From: Gaiellasilicea sp963761905
GTDB taxonomy: Bacteria > Actinomycetota > Thermoleophilia > Gaiellales > Gaiellaceae
DNA: 64,000 nt
Assembly: GCA_963761905.1 (NCBI GenBank)
Contig: CAVXIQ010000006.1
Location: 124,001 to 188,000, forward strand
Reading direction: 5' to 3'
The translations under genes were made by a program, and so were the position numbers. Numbering within the stretch: the stretch's first letter is position 1; every line of letters begins with the position of its first letter. This document shows, piece after piece, positions 51,038-59,190 of this stretch. The notes beneath the pieces are model-generated. The model was not told the DNA's origin. It saw nothing but the letters and a program-made list of their open reading frames with translations, and searched no databases.

Positions 51038-52420
51038 CTACGTCGTCGCATCGTCTGCGACCTGTCGTGCGAAGCGGGGCTCGAGCGAGCGACGCCCACG
51101 TTCGACGAGGCGCCTGCTCGTGTTGACCAGCAACACGACGAGCACCGTCGTCACGACTGCACCGATGAAGAGGCTCAGCTCGGATCCTGTGCCCGCAGCG
51201 TTTGCGACGAGCCCCACGACGACCCCGGCGAGAGCTGCGTTGATCACCGCGACGAGCGTGGAGGTCTCGCCGATCAGGCGGTAGGACCGGCTCCCCGTGC
51301 CTGGGCCATACGTCTCGTACAGACCCTGCTCGTCGTCGTGGTGGCCCGTGACGAAATACGGCTCGAGCCCCGGCGCGATCTCGAGATAGGCGTGACGGAG
51401 GCGATTCATGCCGGACAGGAGCCAGAAGTCGTCGATCCGGGCTTCGATGAGGCGGAGGTGTGTCGCCACCCCGACGAAGAGAGCGACCGGCAGAACGAGG
51501 AGTGCAAACGCGGTGAAACCGTCGCCGAACTCGGTCGCACGAGCGACCAGGGCCAACGCAACGACGGCCGCGGACACGACCGTCAGAAAGATGGCGGCCC
51601 GACTGAAGACCGCGCGGTAGGTGACGTCCCTCGCGGCGAGCAGGCTCCAATGCTCGGTCGCGAGGATCTGGGCGCGCACGCTCTGGGGCGCGTCGGCGCG
51701 CGGAGAGGACGGTGGCTCCTGCTGTTCGTGCATGCGTCCGGCTTCCGCGGATCGGGCGAAGCGGGGTTCGAGCCTGCGACGGCCGCGCGCAATGATGCGC
51801 CTGTCGGCGTGGACAAGCAGTGCGACGACCACTGAAGTCACCACGGCGCCGATGAGCAGGCTCAGCTCGGATCCTGCGCCCACGACCTTTGCGACGAGGC
51901 CCCCAGCTACCCCGGCGAGAACGGCGTCAAGCACCCCGACGACCGTGGACGTGCTGGCAATCAGGCGGAGGACCCGGTTCTCCGTGCCTGGGCCGTACGT
52001 CTCGGACAGGCCTTGCTCGTCGTCGTGATGACCCGTCACGAAATATGGCTCGAGCCCCGGCGCGATCTCGAGATAGGCGTGACGGAGACGATTCAGGCCG
52101 GACTGGAGCCAGAAGTCCTCGATCCGAGCGTCGGCGAGGCGGATGTATGTCCCCACCCCGATGAGGAACGCAACCGGCAGGACGAGGAGTGCGAACACGT
52201 AGAAACGGTCGCCGAACTCGGTCGCCTCGGCAGCAAGGGCCAACGCAACGACGGCCGCGGACACGACGGTCAGGAAGATGGTGGCCCGGCTGTAGATCGC
52301 GCCGTATGTGATGCTCCTCGTCGCGAGCAGGCTCCAATGCTCGGTCGCGAGGATCGTCACGCGCACGGCCTCGGGCGGGTCAGCCCGCGGAGAGGAAGGT
52401 GGCACCTGCCTTCCGTGCAC
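51038..52420 (-). CDS. Membrane protein made of two fused tandem copies of one ~230-residue unit
   Basis: A 460-residue product in which residues 1-229 and 230-460 are close paralogues. Each unit has ILATEHWSLLA, a helix pair (IFLTVVSAAVVALAL; FALLVLPVA), the block NRLRHAYLEIAPGLEPYFVTGHHDDEQGL, another helix pair (GSELSLLIGAVVT) and EPRFAR. The second unit starts with its own ATG (51732) directly after the first, with no stop between. The DNA repeat period is 687 bp, with long near-identical tracts (for example 51351-51420 and 52038-52107). The duplication is therefore recent. Function unknown. Confidence 0.8.
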   Translation of the reverse strand: MHGRQVPPSSPRADPPEAVRVTILATEHWSLLATRSITYGAIYSRATIFLTVVSAAVVALALAAEATEFGDRFYVFALLVLPVAFLIGVGTYIRLADARIEDFWLQSGLNRLRHAYLEIAPGLEPYFVTGHHDDEQGLSETYGPGTENRVLRLIASTSTVVGVLDAVLAGVAGGLVAKVVGAGSELSLLIGAVVTSVVVALLVHADRRIIARGRRRLEPRFARSAEAGRMHEQQEPPSSPRADAPQSVRAQILATEHWSLLAARDVTYRAVFSRAAIFLTVVSAAVVALALVARATEFGDGFTAFALLVLPVALFVGVATHLRLIEARIDDFWLLSGMNRLRHAYLEIAPGLEPYFVTGHHDDEQGLYETYGPGTGSRSYRLIGETSTLVAVINAALAGVVVGLVANAAGTGSELSLFIGAVVTTVLVVLLVNTSRRLVERGRRSLEPRFARQVADDATT

Positions 52421-52437
52421 GCTATTGAGAGCGCGGC

Positions 52438-52701
52438 TTAGGCTTCGACGAGGATCACGAGCGTCTCGGGTAGGACGCCGTCGTGCGCCATCGCGTCACC
52501 GGCCGCCCCGGTCTCCATCGCCGCCATGACGGCGTCCATGTCGGCGACGTCCATCACCAAACCGACTCGCGTCGGGTTCTCCGGGTCGACGAACTTCCGG
52601 ATGTTGGTCACGCCGAGAGGGCCGAAGAACTCCTCGCGCCTCGGCGAGGCGAGCCAATGATCCTTGTCCTTCACGTCGTGGTAGGCCATGACAGTGGGCA
52701 T
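52438..52701 (-). CDS. Small conserved protein (ABM/dabb-like fold suspected)
   Basis: An 87-residue protein with ATG 52701 and a GGAGG site 6 bases upstream. It reads AYHDVKDKDHWLASPRREEF, TNIRKFVDPENPTRVGLVMDVADMDAV and ends PETLVILVEA. The same text pattern occurs in many unnamed actinobacterial proteins of about 90 residues. The strand order suggests a dimeric alpha-beta barrel-like domain. It is 18 bp downstream of the duplicated membrane gene on the same strand. Function unknown. Confidence 0.75.
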   Translation of the reverse strand: MPTVMAYHDVKDKDHWLASPRREEFFGPLGVTNIRKFVDPENPTRVGLVMDVADMDAVMAAMETGAAGDAMAHDGVLPETLVILVEA

Positions 52702-52936
52702 CGCGCCTCCTACTGGTAGATGTGTCCGAGGTCGGTGAGCGCCCCGCTCGTGGATCGTACGCCCTCGAACGTCGCGCGTTGAGTCTTGTCTGCGCCATCC
52801 GAGAGGCGTCCCTCTGACGGCTGCCGCGGCCGGGAACCAGCCGGCCCTCCTGGTCCGAGACGTTGCGCCGCATCCCTGTCGCCTCCGTCCGACACGAGGG
52901 CGATCCACCCGGGACGGCGTTAGGCTGCGGGCGCCG

Positions 52937-53332
52937 ATGCTCTCCGACCGCTTCCGCGCAGCCGTCGAACAACAGAACGTCGATCAAGCTCGAGAGCTGT
53001 TCCACGAGCACGCGGTCTTCCGAAGTCCGGTTCTGTTCAAGCCCTATGAGGGGCGGGAGCAGGTCGTGAGGGTGCTGCGGGCGGCCGAGCAGGTGCTCGG
53101 GATCGGCGGCAGCTTCCGCTATCTGCACCAACTCGAAGACCCGGACGACCGTGTCGCGATCCTGGAGTTCGCAACCGAGGTCGACGGGAAGCAGGTGGAG
53201 GGAATCGACAAGCTGACCTTCGACGAGGATGGCCTGATCACCGAGCTCAAGGTGATGATTCGGCCGGCGTCGGCCCTCCAGCTGGTCGGCGCCAGGATGG
53301 CGGAGGAGTTCCCGAGGGTCGGCATCGTCTAG
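52937..53332 (+). CDS. NTF2-like (SnoaL-type) protein
   Basis: A 131-residue protein of the cone-shaped NTF2 fold: an N-terminal helix (DRFRAAVEQQNVDQARELFHEHAVFRSP), the central GREQVVRVLRAAEQV, and strands with FATEVDGKQVEGIDKLTFDEDGLITELKVMIRP. Such proteins bind or isomerise small molecules, or serve as accessory domains. Its stop shares CTAG with the convergent LivK-like remnant. Confidence 0.8.
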   Translation: MLSDRFRAAVEQQNVDQARELFHEHAVFRSPVLFKPYEGREQVVRVLRAAEQVLGIGGSFRYLHQLEDPDDRVAILEFATEVDGKQVEGIDKLTFDEDGLITELKVMIRPASALQLVGARMAEEFPRVGIV

Positions 53333-53740
53333 CGCGATGCCGCGTTCGGCCGCACGACGACGACGCGGTCGACGACGAACTTGCCGCCGGCCATGCGGAG
53401 GACGGTGATCGGCGCCTCGACCAGATCGCCTTTCGGGTCGAAAGCGATGTCGCCGAGGATCCCGTTGCGAATGTCCGTCGACCGGACCTCGCTCGTCACG
53501 GATGCTCGTGTTCCGTCCGAACGCGCGATCGCATCGAGCAAGATGTCGGCTGCTTGAGCGCCGTAGCTAGCGCCCAAGTCAGGCCCGCGATCGCCACCGC
53601 GCCCCGCCGCGAACGACGTGAGGAACTCCTTCCCCTGGGGCGGGAGCCTCTCGTTCGGGATGCCGTAGGTCGTCACGTACATCCCCTCGGCCGCCGCACC
53701 CGCGAGCCTGGCCAGGTCCTTTGGTAGTGCGAAGGACGGA
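53329..53740 (-). pseudogene. C-terminal remnant of a LivK-type substrate-binding protein
   Basis: About 135 residues read LARLAGAAAEGMYVTTYGIP, GKEFLTSFAAG, ASYGAQAADILLDAIARSDGTRASV and GILGDIAFDPKGD. This is the C-terminal lobe of type I periplasmic binding proteins. The N-terminal 270 residues and signal peptide are missing, and upstream DNA switches to plus-strand coding near 53735. It is a truncated pseudogene distinct from the intact livK at 6780-7967. Confidence 0.75.
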
Positions 53741-53809
53741 AGCCAGCTCCTGTTCGGACGCGCACCCGGCCCCGAGGGATCGAGCGACGTCTACTTCACG
53801 ACGCGGTAG
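53729..53809 (+). pseudogene. C-terminal remnant of a PD40/TolB-type beta-propeller protein
   Basis: The plus strand reads GSAKDGSQLLFGRAPGPEGS then SDVYFTTR and a stop at 53807-53809. This resembles the last blade of PD40 repeats (DGSQLLF, DIYxxxR). Only about 25 residues remain, joined to the LivK remnant on the other strand. The call is tentative because the piece is short. Confidence 0.4.
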
Positions 53810-53822
53810 CGCATCGCTCGTA

Positions 53823-53850
53823 GGCGAGGGGGCCGGAGAGCCCCCTCGCC
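53823..53850. terminator. 11-bp perfect hairpin
   Basis: GGCGAGGGGGC (53823-53833) pairs with GCCCCCTCGCC (53840-53850) around CGGAGA, 13 bp beyond the stop of the beta-propeller remnant. It probably was its terminator. The remaining bases to the next gene at 53958 show no other feature except its GGGAAAGGAG ribosome site. Confidence 0.75.
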
Positions 53851-53957
53851 CGCGTCTCGGCCGGTGCGTTTCGGGCGCCGCCCCCATCGGCTGGCGATGA
53901 ATCTCACGCGATCGTCGAGTCGTACGATCGACACGTCTTCCGGGAAAGGAGCATGCA

Positions 53958-54599
53958 ATGGGCAAGCTCAAGGTGAGCATCTCGATGTCGCTCGACGGCT
54001 ACGTCGCCGGCCCTGAACAGAGCGAGCAGAATCCACTCGGGATCGGAGGAGAGCAGCTGCACGAGTGGGTGGTCCCGCTCAGGGCGTTCCGCGAGAGCCA
54101 CGGCGACGAAGGCGGCGAGGTCAACGCGAGCACGCCGATCGCCGAGGGGATCCTGGCCAACACAGGCGCGGTCATCATGGGCCGAAACATGTTCGGTGGC
54201 GGGCCCGGACCGTGGGGCGACGACCCGTGGCAGGGCTGGTGGGGCGACGACCCGCCCTTCCACAACCCGGTCTTCGTACTCACCCACCATCCGCGTGAGC
54301 CGTTGGAGCTGCACGGCGGAACCACCTTCTACTTCGTCACGGATGGGATCGAGTCGGCCCTCGAGCAGGCGCGGGCAGCCGCCGGCGACAGGGACGTATC
54401 GGTCGGCGGCGGCGCGAGTGCGGCACAGCAGTACCTCGCCGCGGGTCTGCTCGACGAACTCGTCGTGTCGCTCGTCCCCGTACTGCTCGGAAGCGGCGCG
54501 CGGCTGTTCGACAACCTGGGCGACGACCGGCCCAGGCTCCAGCAGGTCGAGACGATCGGGGCGCCCGGCGTCACGCACATCAGATACGCCCGCGTGTAG
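53958..54599 (+). CDS. Dihydrofolate reductase-family protein (RibD C-terminal domain-like)
   Basis: A 213-residue reductase-fold protein. It opens KLKVSISMSLDGYVAGPEQS, the usual start of YyaP/RibD_C proteins, and has GAVIMGRNMFGGGPGPWG, the strand VFVLTHHPREPLEL and DVSVGGGASAAQQYLAAGLLDELVVSLVPVLLGSGARLF. NADPH-dependent reduction is assumed from the family; the natural substrate is unknown, and these proteins are not usually true DHFRs. ATG 53958 has an AAAGGAG site. Confidence 0.88.
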   Translation: MGKLKVSISMSLDGYVAGPEQSEQNPLGIGGEQLHEWVVPLRAFRESHGDEGGEVNASTPIAEGILANTGAVIMGRNMFGGGPGPWGDDPWQGWWGDDPPFHNPVFVLTHHPREPLELHGGTTFYFVTDGIESALEQARAAAGDRDVSVGGGASAAQQYLAAGLLDELVVSLVPVLLGSGARLFDNLGDDRPRLQQVETIGAPGVTHIRYARV

Positions 54600-54661
54600 A
54601 CGGGCTGAGAAGTCGCGGCGCTGAAGGTGCCAACACGATTATCCGACAGCCCCTGTTTTGG

Positions 54662-54690
54662 TTGACATGACTCGAACCATTGTGTAGATG
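54662..54690 (+). promoter_or_regulatory. Sigma-70-type promoter for the Nudix/NrtR gene, probably leaderless
   Basis: TTGACA (54662-54667) is followed by a 17-bp spacer and TAGATG (54685-54690). A transcript starting about 7 bases later would begin at or next to the GTG start codon at 54699, giving a leaderless mRNA. The inverted repeat GACTC (54669-54673) and GAGTC (54694-54698) brackets the -10 region and may be an operator. Confidence 0.6.
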
Positions 54691-54698
54691 TATGAGTC

Positions 54699-55460
54699 GT
54701 GACGACGATAACCGGCAGCCCCACCGGCTACGACTCGAGCGCCTTCCCGCCGTTCGCCGTGACGGTCGACGTCGTGATCCTGACGATGGCAGAAGGGCTG
54801 CTCCAGGCTCTGCTCGTCCGGCGAGGCGAGGCGCCGTTCCAAGGGATGTGGGCGACGCCGGGCGGATTCAAGCGGCCCGACGAGACGCTGGACGCGGCGG
54901 CGAGGCGCGAGCTCTCGGAGGAGACCGGCGTCGACGTCCCCAGCCTGCTGACGCAGTTCGGCGCGTATGGCGATCCCGGCCGCGACCCGCGGATGAACGT
55001 CGTCACCGTGGCCTACCTCGCCGTCCTTCGCGACGTCGGCGCGATCGTCGCCGGCACCGACGCGTCGCACGCCGCGCTCGTTCCTGCCTCGGAGATCCTG
55101 GAGCAGCGGATCGAGCTCGCGTTCGACCACCTGGCGATCGTCCGCGACGCGGTCGAGCGCGTCCGGGTCGAGCTCGAGGTCTCCGGGATCGCGACTGCCT
55201 TCGTCGGAGAGACCTTCACGATGGCCGAGCTCCGAGCGGTCTACGAGGCGATCTGGGGGGTGCAGCTCGACGCTGCGAACTTCCGCCGCAGCCTCGTGGG
55301 CGAGGGCGCCCGGGGCGACGGTGGCTGGGTGATCCCGACCGGCCTGACGGCCCGACCCGGCCGGGCCGGTGGCAGGCCCGCGGAGCTCTACCGGGCCGGG
55401 CGAGCGTGGAACCACGGCACCCCGATCCAGCGGGGTCAGCGAATCGACGAGAGGAAGTGA
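54699..55460 (+). CDS. NrtR-type Nudix-domain transcriptional regulator
   Basis: A 253-residue protein. Residues 20-150 are a Nudix domain with the box GGFKRPDETLDAAARRELSEETGV. Residues 160-230 are a winged helix with FTMAELRAVYEAIWGVQLDAANFRRSLV, as in NrtR repressors of NAD metabolism that sense ADP-ribose. The Nudix box is intact, so catalytic activity is possible. No NAD genes are adjacent, but a dehydrogenase gene follows by 4 bp. No Shine-Dalgarno precedes the GTG, in line with a leaderless start. Confidence 0.87.
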   Translation: MTTITGSPTGYDSSAFPPFAVTVDVVILTMAEGLLQALLVRRGEAPFQGMWATPGGFKRPDETLDAAARRELSEETGVDVPSLLTQFGAYGDPGRDPRMNVVTVAYLAVLRDVGAIVAGTDASHAALVPASEILEQRIELAFDHLAIVRDAVERVRVELEVSGIATAFVGETFTMAELRAVYEAIWGVQLDAANFRRSLVGEGARGDGGWVIPTGLTARPGRAGGRPAELYRAGRAWNHGTPIQRGQRIDERK

Positions 55461-55464
55461 GCGG

Positions 55465-56430
55465 ATGAGAGCGGTCGTCCACGATCGGTACGGACCTCCG
55501 GAGGTGCTGCGCGTCGACGAGGTCGAGCAGCCGGTGCCGGCCGAGGACGAGGTGCTCGTCAAGGTCCACGCCTCGACGGTCACGCGCGGGGACGCCCTGG
55601 GCGTGCGCAGCGAGGAGTACCGGTTCACGCGCGTCTTCACCGGCATCCGCGGACCGAGGCAGACAGGCATCGGCACGGAGTTCGCGGGCGTCGTCGAGAA
55701 GGTCGGAGCTGCCGTGACCGAGCTCCACGCCGGCGACGAGGTGTTCGGCGTGGCGAGTGGAGCGAATGCGGAGTACGTGACCGTTCGCGAGAGCGGGACG
55801 ATCGCGCCGAAGCCCGCAGACCTGACATTCGACGAGGCGGCGGCGGTTCCCGACGGCTCCCTCCTCGCCCTGACGTGCCTGAAACCGGGGTCGCCGCTCC
55901 GAGGGAAGCGCGTCCTCGTCTACGGAGCCGCCGGCTCCATCGGTACGGCTGCGGTTCAGCTGCTCGCCCACCACTTCGAGGCGGACGTGACGGCGGTCTG
56001 CGACACCAAGGACGTCGAGCTCGTACGGTCGCTCGGCGCGCGCGACGTCCTCGACCGTTTCGCCGAGGACTTCACGACGAACGGCGAGACGTACGACGTG
56101 ATCTTCGACGCGGTCGGCAAGCACTCGTTTCGCCGCTGTCGCCGCTCCCTGAGGCCCGGCGGGATCTACATCTCGATGGATCTCGGGTACCTGTACCACG
56201 TCCCTCTCCTCGCTCTCGTCACCCGCTTCGTCGGGAGCAGACGGGCGACGCTCGGGATCGGCCGCTACCGCAAGGAAGACCTCCTGCTCGTCAAGGAGCT
56301 CGTGGAGGCGGGGAAGTACCGGCCCGTGATCGACCGGACGTACGCGCTCGACGAGGTCGTCGAGGCGACCCGCTACGTCGAGACCGGCCAGAAGACCGGC
56401 AACGTCGTGCTCCACATCGCCGGGGCCTAG
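55465..56430 (+). CDS. Zinc-independent MDR alcohol dehydrogenase/quinone oxidoreductase-like
   Basis: A 321-residue NAD(P)-dependent oxidoreductase. The N-terminal catalytic domain (MRAVVHDRYGPPEVLRVDEV, GTEFAGVVEKVGAAV, AGDEVFGVA) lacks the zinc-binding Cys cluster. The Rossmann domain has VLVYGAAGSIGTAAVQLLAHHF. The C-terminus ends KTGNVVLHI, typical of the quinone reductase-like branch. It follows the NrtR-like regulator with 4 bp between, so is probably co-transcribed and possibly controlled by it. Confidence 0.88.
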   Translation: MRAVVHDRYGPPEVLRVDEVEQPVPAEDEVLVKVHASTVTRGDALGVRSEEYRFTRVFTGIRGPRQTGIGTEFAGVVEKVGAAVTELHAGDEVFGVASGANAEYVTVRESGTIAPKPADLTFDEAAAVPDGSLLALTCLKPGSPLRGKRVLVYGAAGSIGTAAVQLLAHHFEADVTAVCDTKDVELVRSLGARDVLDRFAEDFTTNGETYDVIFDAVGKHSFRRCRRSLRPGGIYISMDLGYLYHVPLLALVTRFVGSRRATLGIGRYRKEDLLLVKELVEAGKYRPVIDRTYALDEVVEATRYVETGQKTGNVVLHIAGA

Positions 56431-56433
56431 CTC

Positions 56434-57463
56434 TCAGAGGATGAGCTGGCTGTCGCCGAACTCGTGCCAGCGGTAGCCGCGCTGGACGGCGGCTCGGTAG
56501 CTCAAGCTCGAGCAGCTTCTCGCCGGCGACGGCGCGGAGCAGGTCGAGATGCGACGACTCGGCCTCGTGCAGGCCGGTGAGCAGGCCGTCCACGGCCCAG
56601 AGCCCGCGCTCCGGGGTGACGACGAGATTCGTCCAGCCCTCTCCGGCGACCACGGTGCCGTCGGCTCGGGCCGTCGTCTCGAGCGCGCGGACGACGGTCG
56701 TTCCCGTTGCGACGACCCGTCCGCCCCAGCCGCGGACGGCGTTCACGAGCCGAGCGGTCTGCTCCGGAACGCGATACCGCTCGGGATAGGGCCGCTCGTG
56801 GCTCTCCTGCGAGGAGACGCCGGTGTGCAGGGTGATGGGAGCGACGAGGACGCCGCCGGCGACGAGCCGGGTGACGAGCTCGGCCGTGAACGGGCGGCCG
56901 GCGCTCGCCATCTCGGCGCTCCCGGGCTCCGCCGCGTAGACGTTCTGGTAGGCGGAGAGCGGCCAGCTCCGCGGCACGTAGCGGTAGCGGATCGGCCGGC
57001 CGTGCTCGCCGAGAAACGCCTCGACCGAAACGGGAAGCTCGAGCCGCGCCAGCCAGAGCCGCGCTGCCGAATACGGGGCGACGATCTCGGCTGATGCGCC
57101 GCCGGGGAGTGCGAGCCGCTCGCCGACCTCGACGGCGCCGAACGGTTCGTCGCCCGAGCGGAGCTCCACGATCCAGTAGTGCTCGGGATCGCGATCCTGC
57201 GCCGGCGTCGAGAGTCGAAGCTCGAGCACTGCGCCATCGGTGCGTGTAACCGGCAGCGCGGCGGCGAGCGTGGCGGACGTGTTGACGACGACGAGATCGC
57301 CGGCGCGGAGGAACCGCGGCAGCTCGGCGAAGCGGCTGTGGAGGACGACGCCGGTGGCGCGATCGCTGACGAGCAGGCGCACGTCGTCGCGGCTTCGGCC
57401 GCTCGCCTCCGGCGGCTCGTGCGCCTCGAGCCGCCTCGGCAGCTCGAACGCGAGCGAGCTCAT
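56434..57463 (-). CDS. QueA-like SAM:tRNA ribosyltransferase-isomerase (frameshift near 56503)
   Basis: A protein of about 342 residues. QueA features: FAELPRFLRAGDLVVVNTSAT (usually VLNDTRV), RYRYVPR, the block NVYAAEPGSAEMASAGRPFT, APITLHTGVSSQESHE and VATGTTVVRALE. Near 56503 the frame breaks after EKLLEL; the next frame gives SYRAAVQRGYRWHEFGD and SQLIL, the expected ending. QueA makes epoxyqueuosine on tRNA. The N-terminal motif is divergent and no other queuosine gene is near, so the substrate may differ. Its ATG overlaps the SDR stop (ATGA). Confidence 0.82.
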
Positions 57464-58134
57464 ACCGCGACCTCGGCGATGTCCCTCGCCCGGTAGGCGC
57501 CGCTCGGCAGGTCGCCCTCGATCAGCGCCAGGAAGCCCGGCACGCTCTCCTCCGGCAACGGCCGGTCGGAGATGTCCTCGCCACGGAAGGCGTCCTGCTG
57601 CATCTGCGTGCGCATGTCCCCGGGATCGACCGCGTAGGCGCGGAGGGTCGGATTCTCGACCCCGAGCACCGCGGTGAGGTGAGCGAGCGCGGCCTTCGAG
57701 GAGCCGTAGCCGCCCCAGCCCTCGTACGCCTCGACGGCGGCGTCGGAGCTGACGTTGACGATCCGCGCTCCCTCCCCGAGGCGCGGCAGCGCGAGCTGGA
57801 CGAGGGCGAGCGGCGCGACCACGTTCACTTCGTACACGTGCCGCAGCGCCTCGAGCCGGTAGTCGCCGAGCGCCGGTAGCGGAGTAGCGCCGAGCGTGCT
57901 GGCGTTATTGACGAGCAGGTCGATCGGAGCTTCCGCCGCGTCGACGAGACGGGCGCGATGCTCCGGATCGGCGACGTCGCCCGCGATCGGGACGACCCCG
58001 TCGAGGCCCGCGACGGCGCGCTCGAGAGCCTCCGCATCGCGTGCGTCCACGACGAGTTGCCAGCCCCGCTCGGAGAGCGCGCGAGTGAGCGCGAGCCCGA
58101 GCCCGCGTGAGGCGCCGGTCACGATCCCGTTCAC
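57460..58134 (-). CDS. Short-chain dehydrogenase/reductase
   Basis: A 224-residue SDR with the cofactor loop TGASRGLG, NNAS at the end of beta-4, catalytic Ser in VNVSSDAA, and Tyr/Lys in YGSSKAAL. The C-terminal part is short, without the usual substrate-binding lid, and ends RARDIAEVAV. The gene lies between DUF5519 and the QueA-like gene, overlapping the latter, so the three form a tight operon. Substrate unknown. Confidence 0.87.
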   Translation of the reverse strand: MNGIVTGASRGLGLALTRALSERGWQLVVDARDAEALERAVAGLDGVVPIAGDVADPEHRARLVDAAEAPIDLLVNNASTLGATPLPALGDYRLEALRHVYEVNVVAPLALVQLALPRLGEGARIVNVSSDAAVEAYEGWGGYGSSKAALAHLTAVLGVENPTLRAYAVDPGDMRTQMQQDAFRGEDISDRPLPEESVPGFLALIEGDLPSGAYRARDIAEVAV

Positions 58135-58470
58135 TCAGGCCGCCTCGGCCGGGACGCCGTGCCGCCCGACGACTCGGTCGTAGTTCAGCCGCAGCAGCGC
58201 GATCGCGTCGCGGACGTCGGCCTCGCTCTCGAGCCGCCGTGACCCGTAGCCGGGCTTGCCGGGAAAGACCGGGTGATAGTCGATCCGGCCCTGCTCCTTC
58301 AGCTCGTTCCACACCGCCTTCGGAAAGCCGATGTGGAGCGCGTGGTCGCCGTGGAGGTGGCCGATCTCCTTCCGGCCGACCGTGAAGCCGTACTCGCCGC
58401 GGCTGCCGTAGCCCGCCTCGACGCCCGGCCAGGCGGTGACCGCGGCCGTGATCTGCTCGCTTGCCGTCAT
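58135..58470 (-). CDS. DUF5519/luciferase-domain-like small protein
   Basis: A 111-residue soluble protein with the DUF5519 pattern: WPGVEAGYGSRGEYGFTVGRKEIGHLHGDHALHIGFP, WNELKEQGRIDYHPVFPGKPGY and a final helix AIALLRLNYDRV. Relatives are found as single domains in Actinobacteria and Proteobacteria with no known activity. Its stop abuts the SDR start. ATG 58470 has a GAGGAG site. Confidence 0.85.
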   Translation of the reverse strand: MTASEQITAAVTAWPGVEAGYGSRGEYGFTVGRKEIGHLHGDHALHIGFPKAVWNELKEQGRIDYHPVFPGKPGYGSRRLESEADVRDAIALLRLNYDRVVGRHGVPAEAA

Positions 58471-58542
58471 CGTGGTGCTCCTCTCGTTCGCTGTCTTCCA
58501 GGATCGCCGCGGCCGGGTCTCGGCCGCCAGGCGGAATTGGTC

Positions 58543-59190
58543 CTAGGACCTGGGCACGAGGCCCGCCCGGACGGCGAGCACAGCCGCTTGCGTGCGATCG
58601 GTGACGCCGAGCTTCGCGAGCACGTGCGAGACGTGGGTCTTGACGGTCTTCTCGGCGAGCCCGAGCTCGCGCGCGATCAGCTTGTTCGGGAACCCTCGGC
58701 CGACCAGGATCAGCACCTCGCGCTCGCGCGGGGTGAGCCGGTCGAGCGGCTCCTCGCCGCCGTCGGCCGAGAGCGTCTCGACGAGCCGGGCGGCCACGAC
58801 CGGATCGATCAGCGTCTCGCCGGCGTGGGCCGCGCGCACCGCCCTCGTCAGCTCCTCCGGGCGCGCGTTCTTCAGCAGGTAGCCGGCCGCGCCGGCTCGA
58901 AGTGCCGGGAGGAGCTTGTCGTCGTCGAGAAAGCTCGTGAGCACGATCGCGCGCGCGGCCGGCACTCGCTCGCGCAGGATCCGCAACGCCGCGACCCCGT
59001 CGAGCCGCGGCATCACGAGGTCGAGCACGATCACGTCGGGACGCAGGCATGCCGCGGCCTCGACCGCCTCCTGGCCGTCGGCCGCCTCTCCGACCACCTC
59101 GATCCCTTCCTGCAGCTCGAGGAACGCGCGCAGCCCCTCGCGAACGACCGCGTGGTCGTCGGCGATCAGGACGCGGATCGGCTCAGCCAT
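58543..59190 (-). CDS. NarL/LuxR-type response regulator
   Basis: A 215-residue regulator. The receiver holds DDH at residues 11-13, phospho-acceptor Asp57 (VIVLDLVMP) and Lys in GYLLKNA. A LuxR helix-turn-helix covers residues about 148-210 (LTPREREVLILVGRGFPNKLIA, LAEKTVKTHVSHVLAKLG). Its start overlaps the kinase stop by 8 bp. It is a different lineage from the regulator at 29879-30541 in the HTH region. Confidence 0.93.
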   Translation of the reverse strand: MAEPIRVLIADDHAVVREGLRAFLELQEGIEVVGEAADGQEAVEAAACLRPDVIVLDLVMPRLDGVAALRILRERVPAARAIVLTSFLDDDKLLPALRAGAAGYLLKNARPEELTRAVRAAHAGETLIDPVVAARLVETLSADGGEEPLDRLTPREREVLILVGRGFPNKLIARELGLAEKTVKTHVSHVLAKLGVTDRTQAAVLAVRAGLVPRS

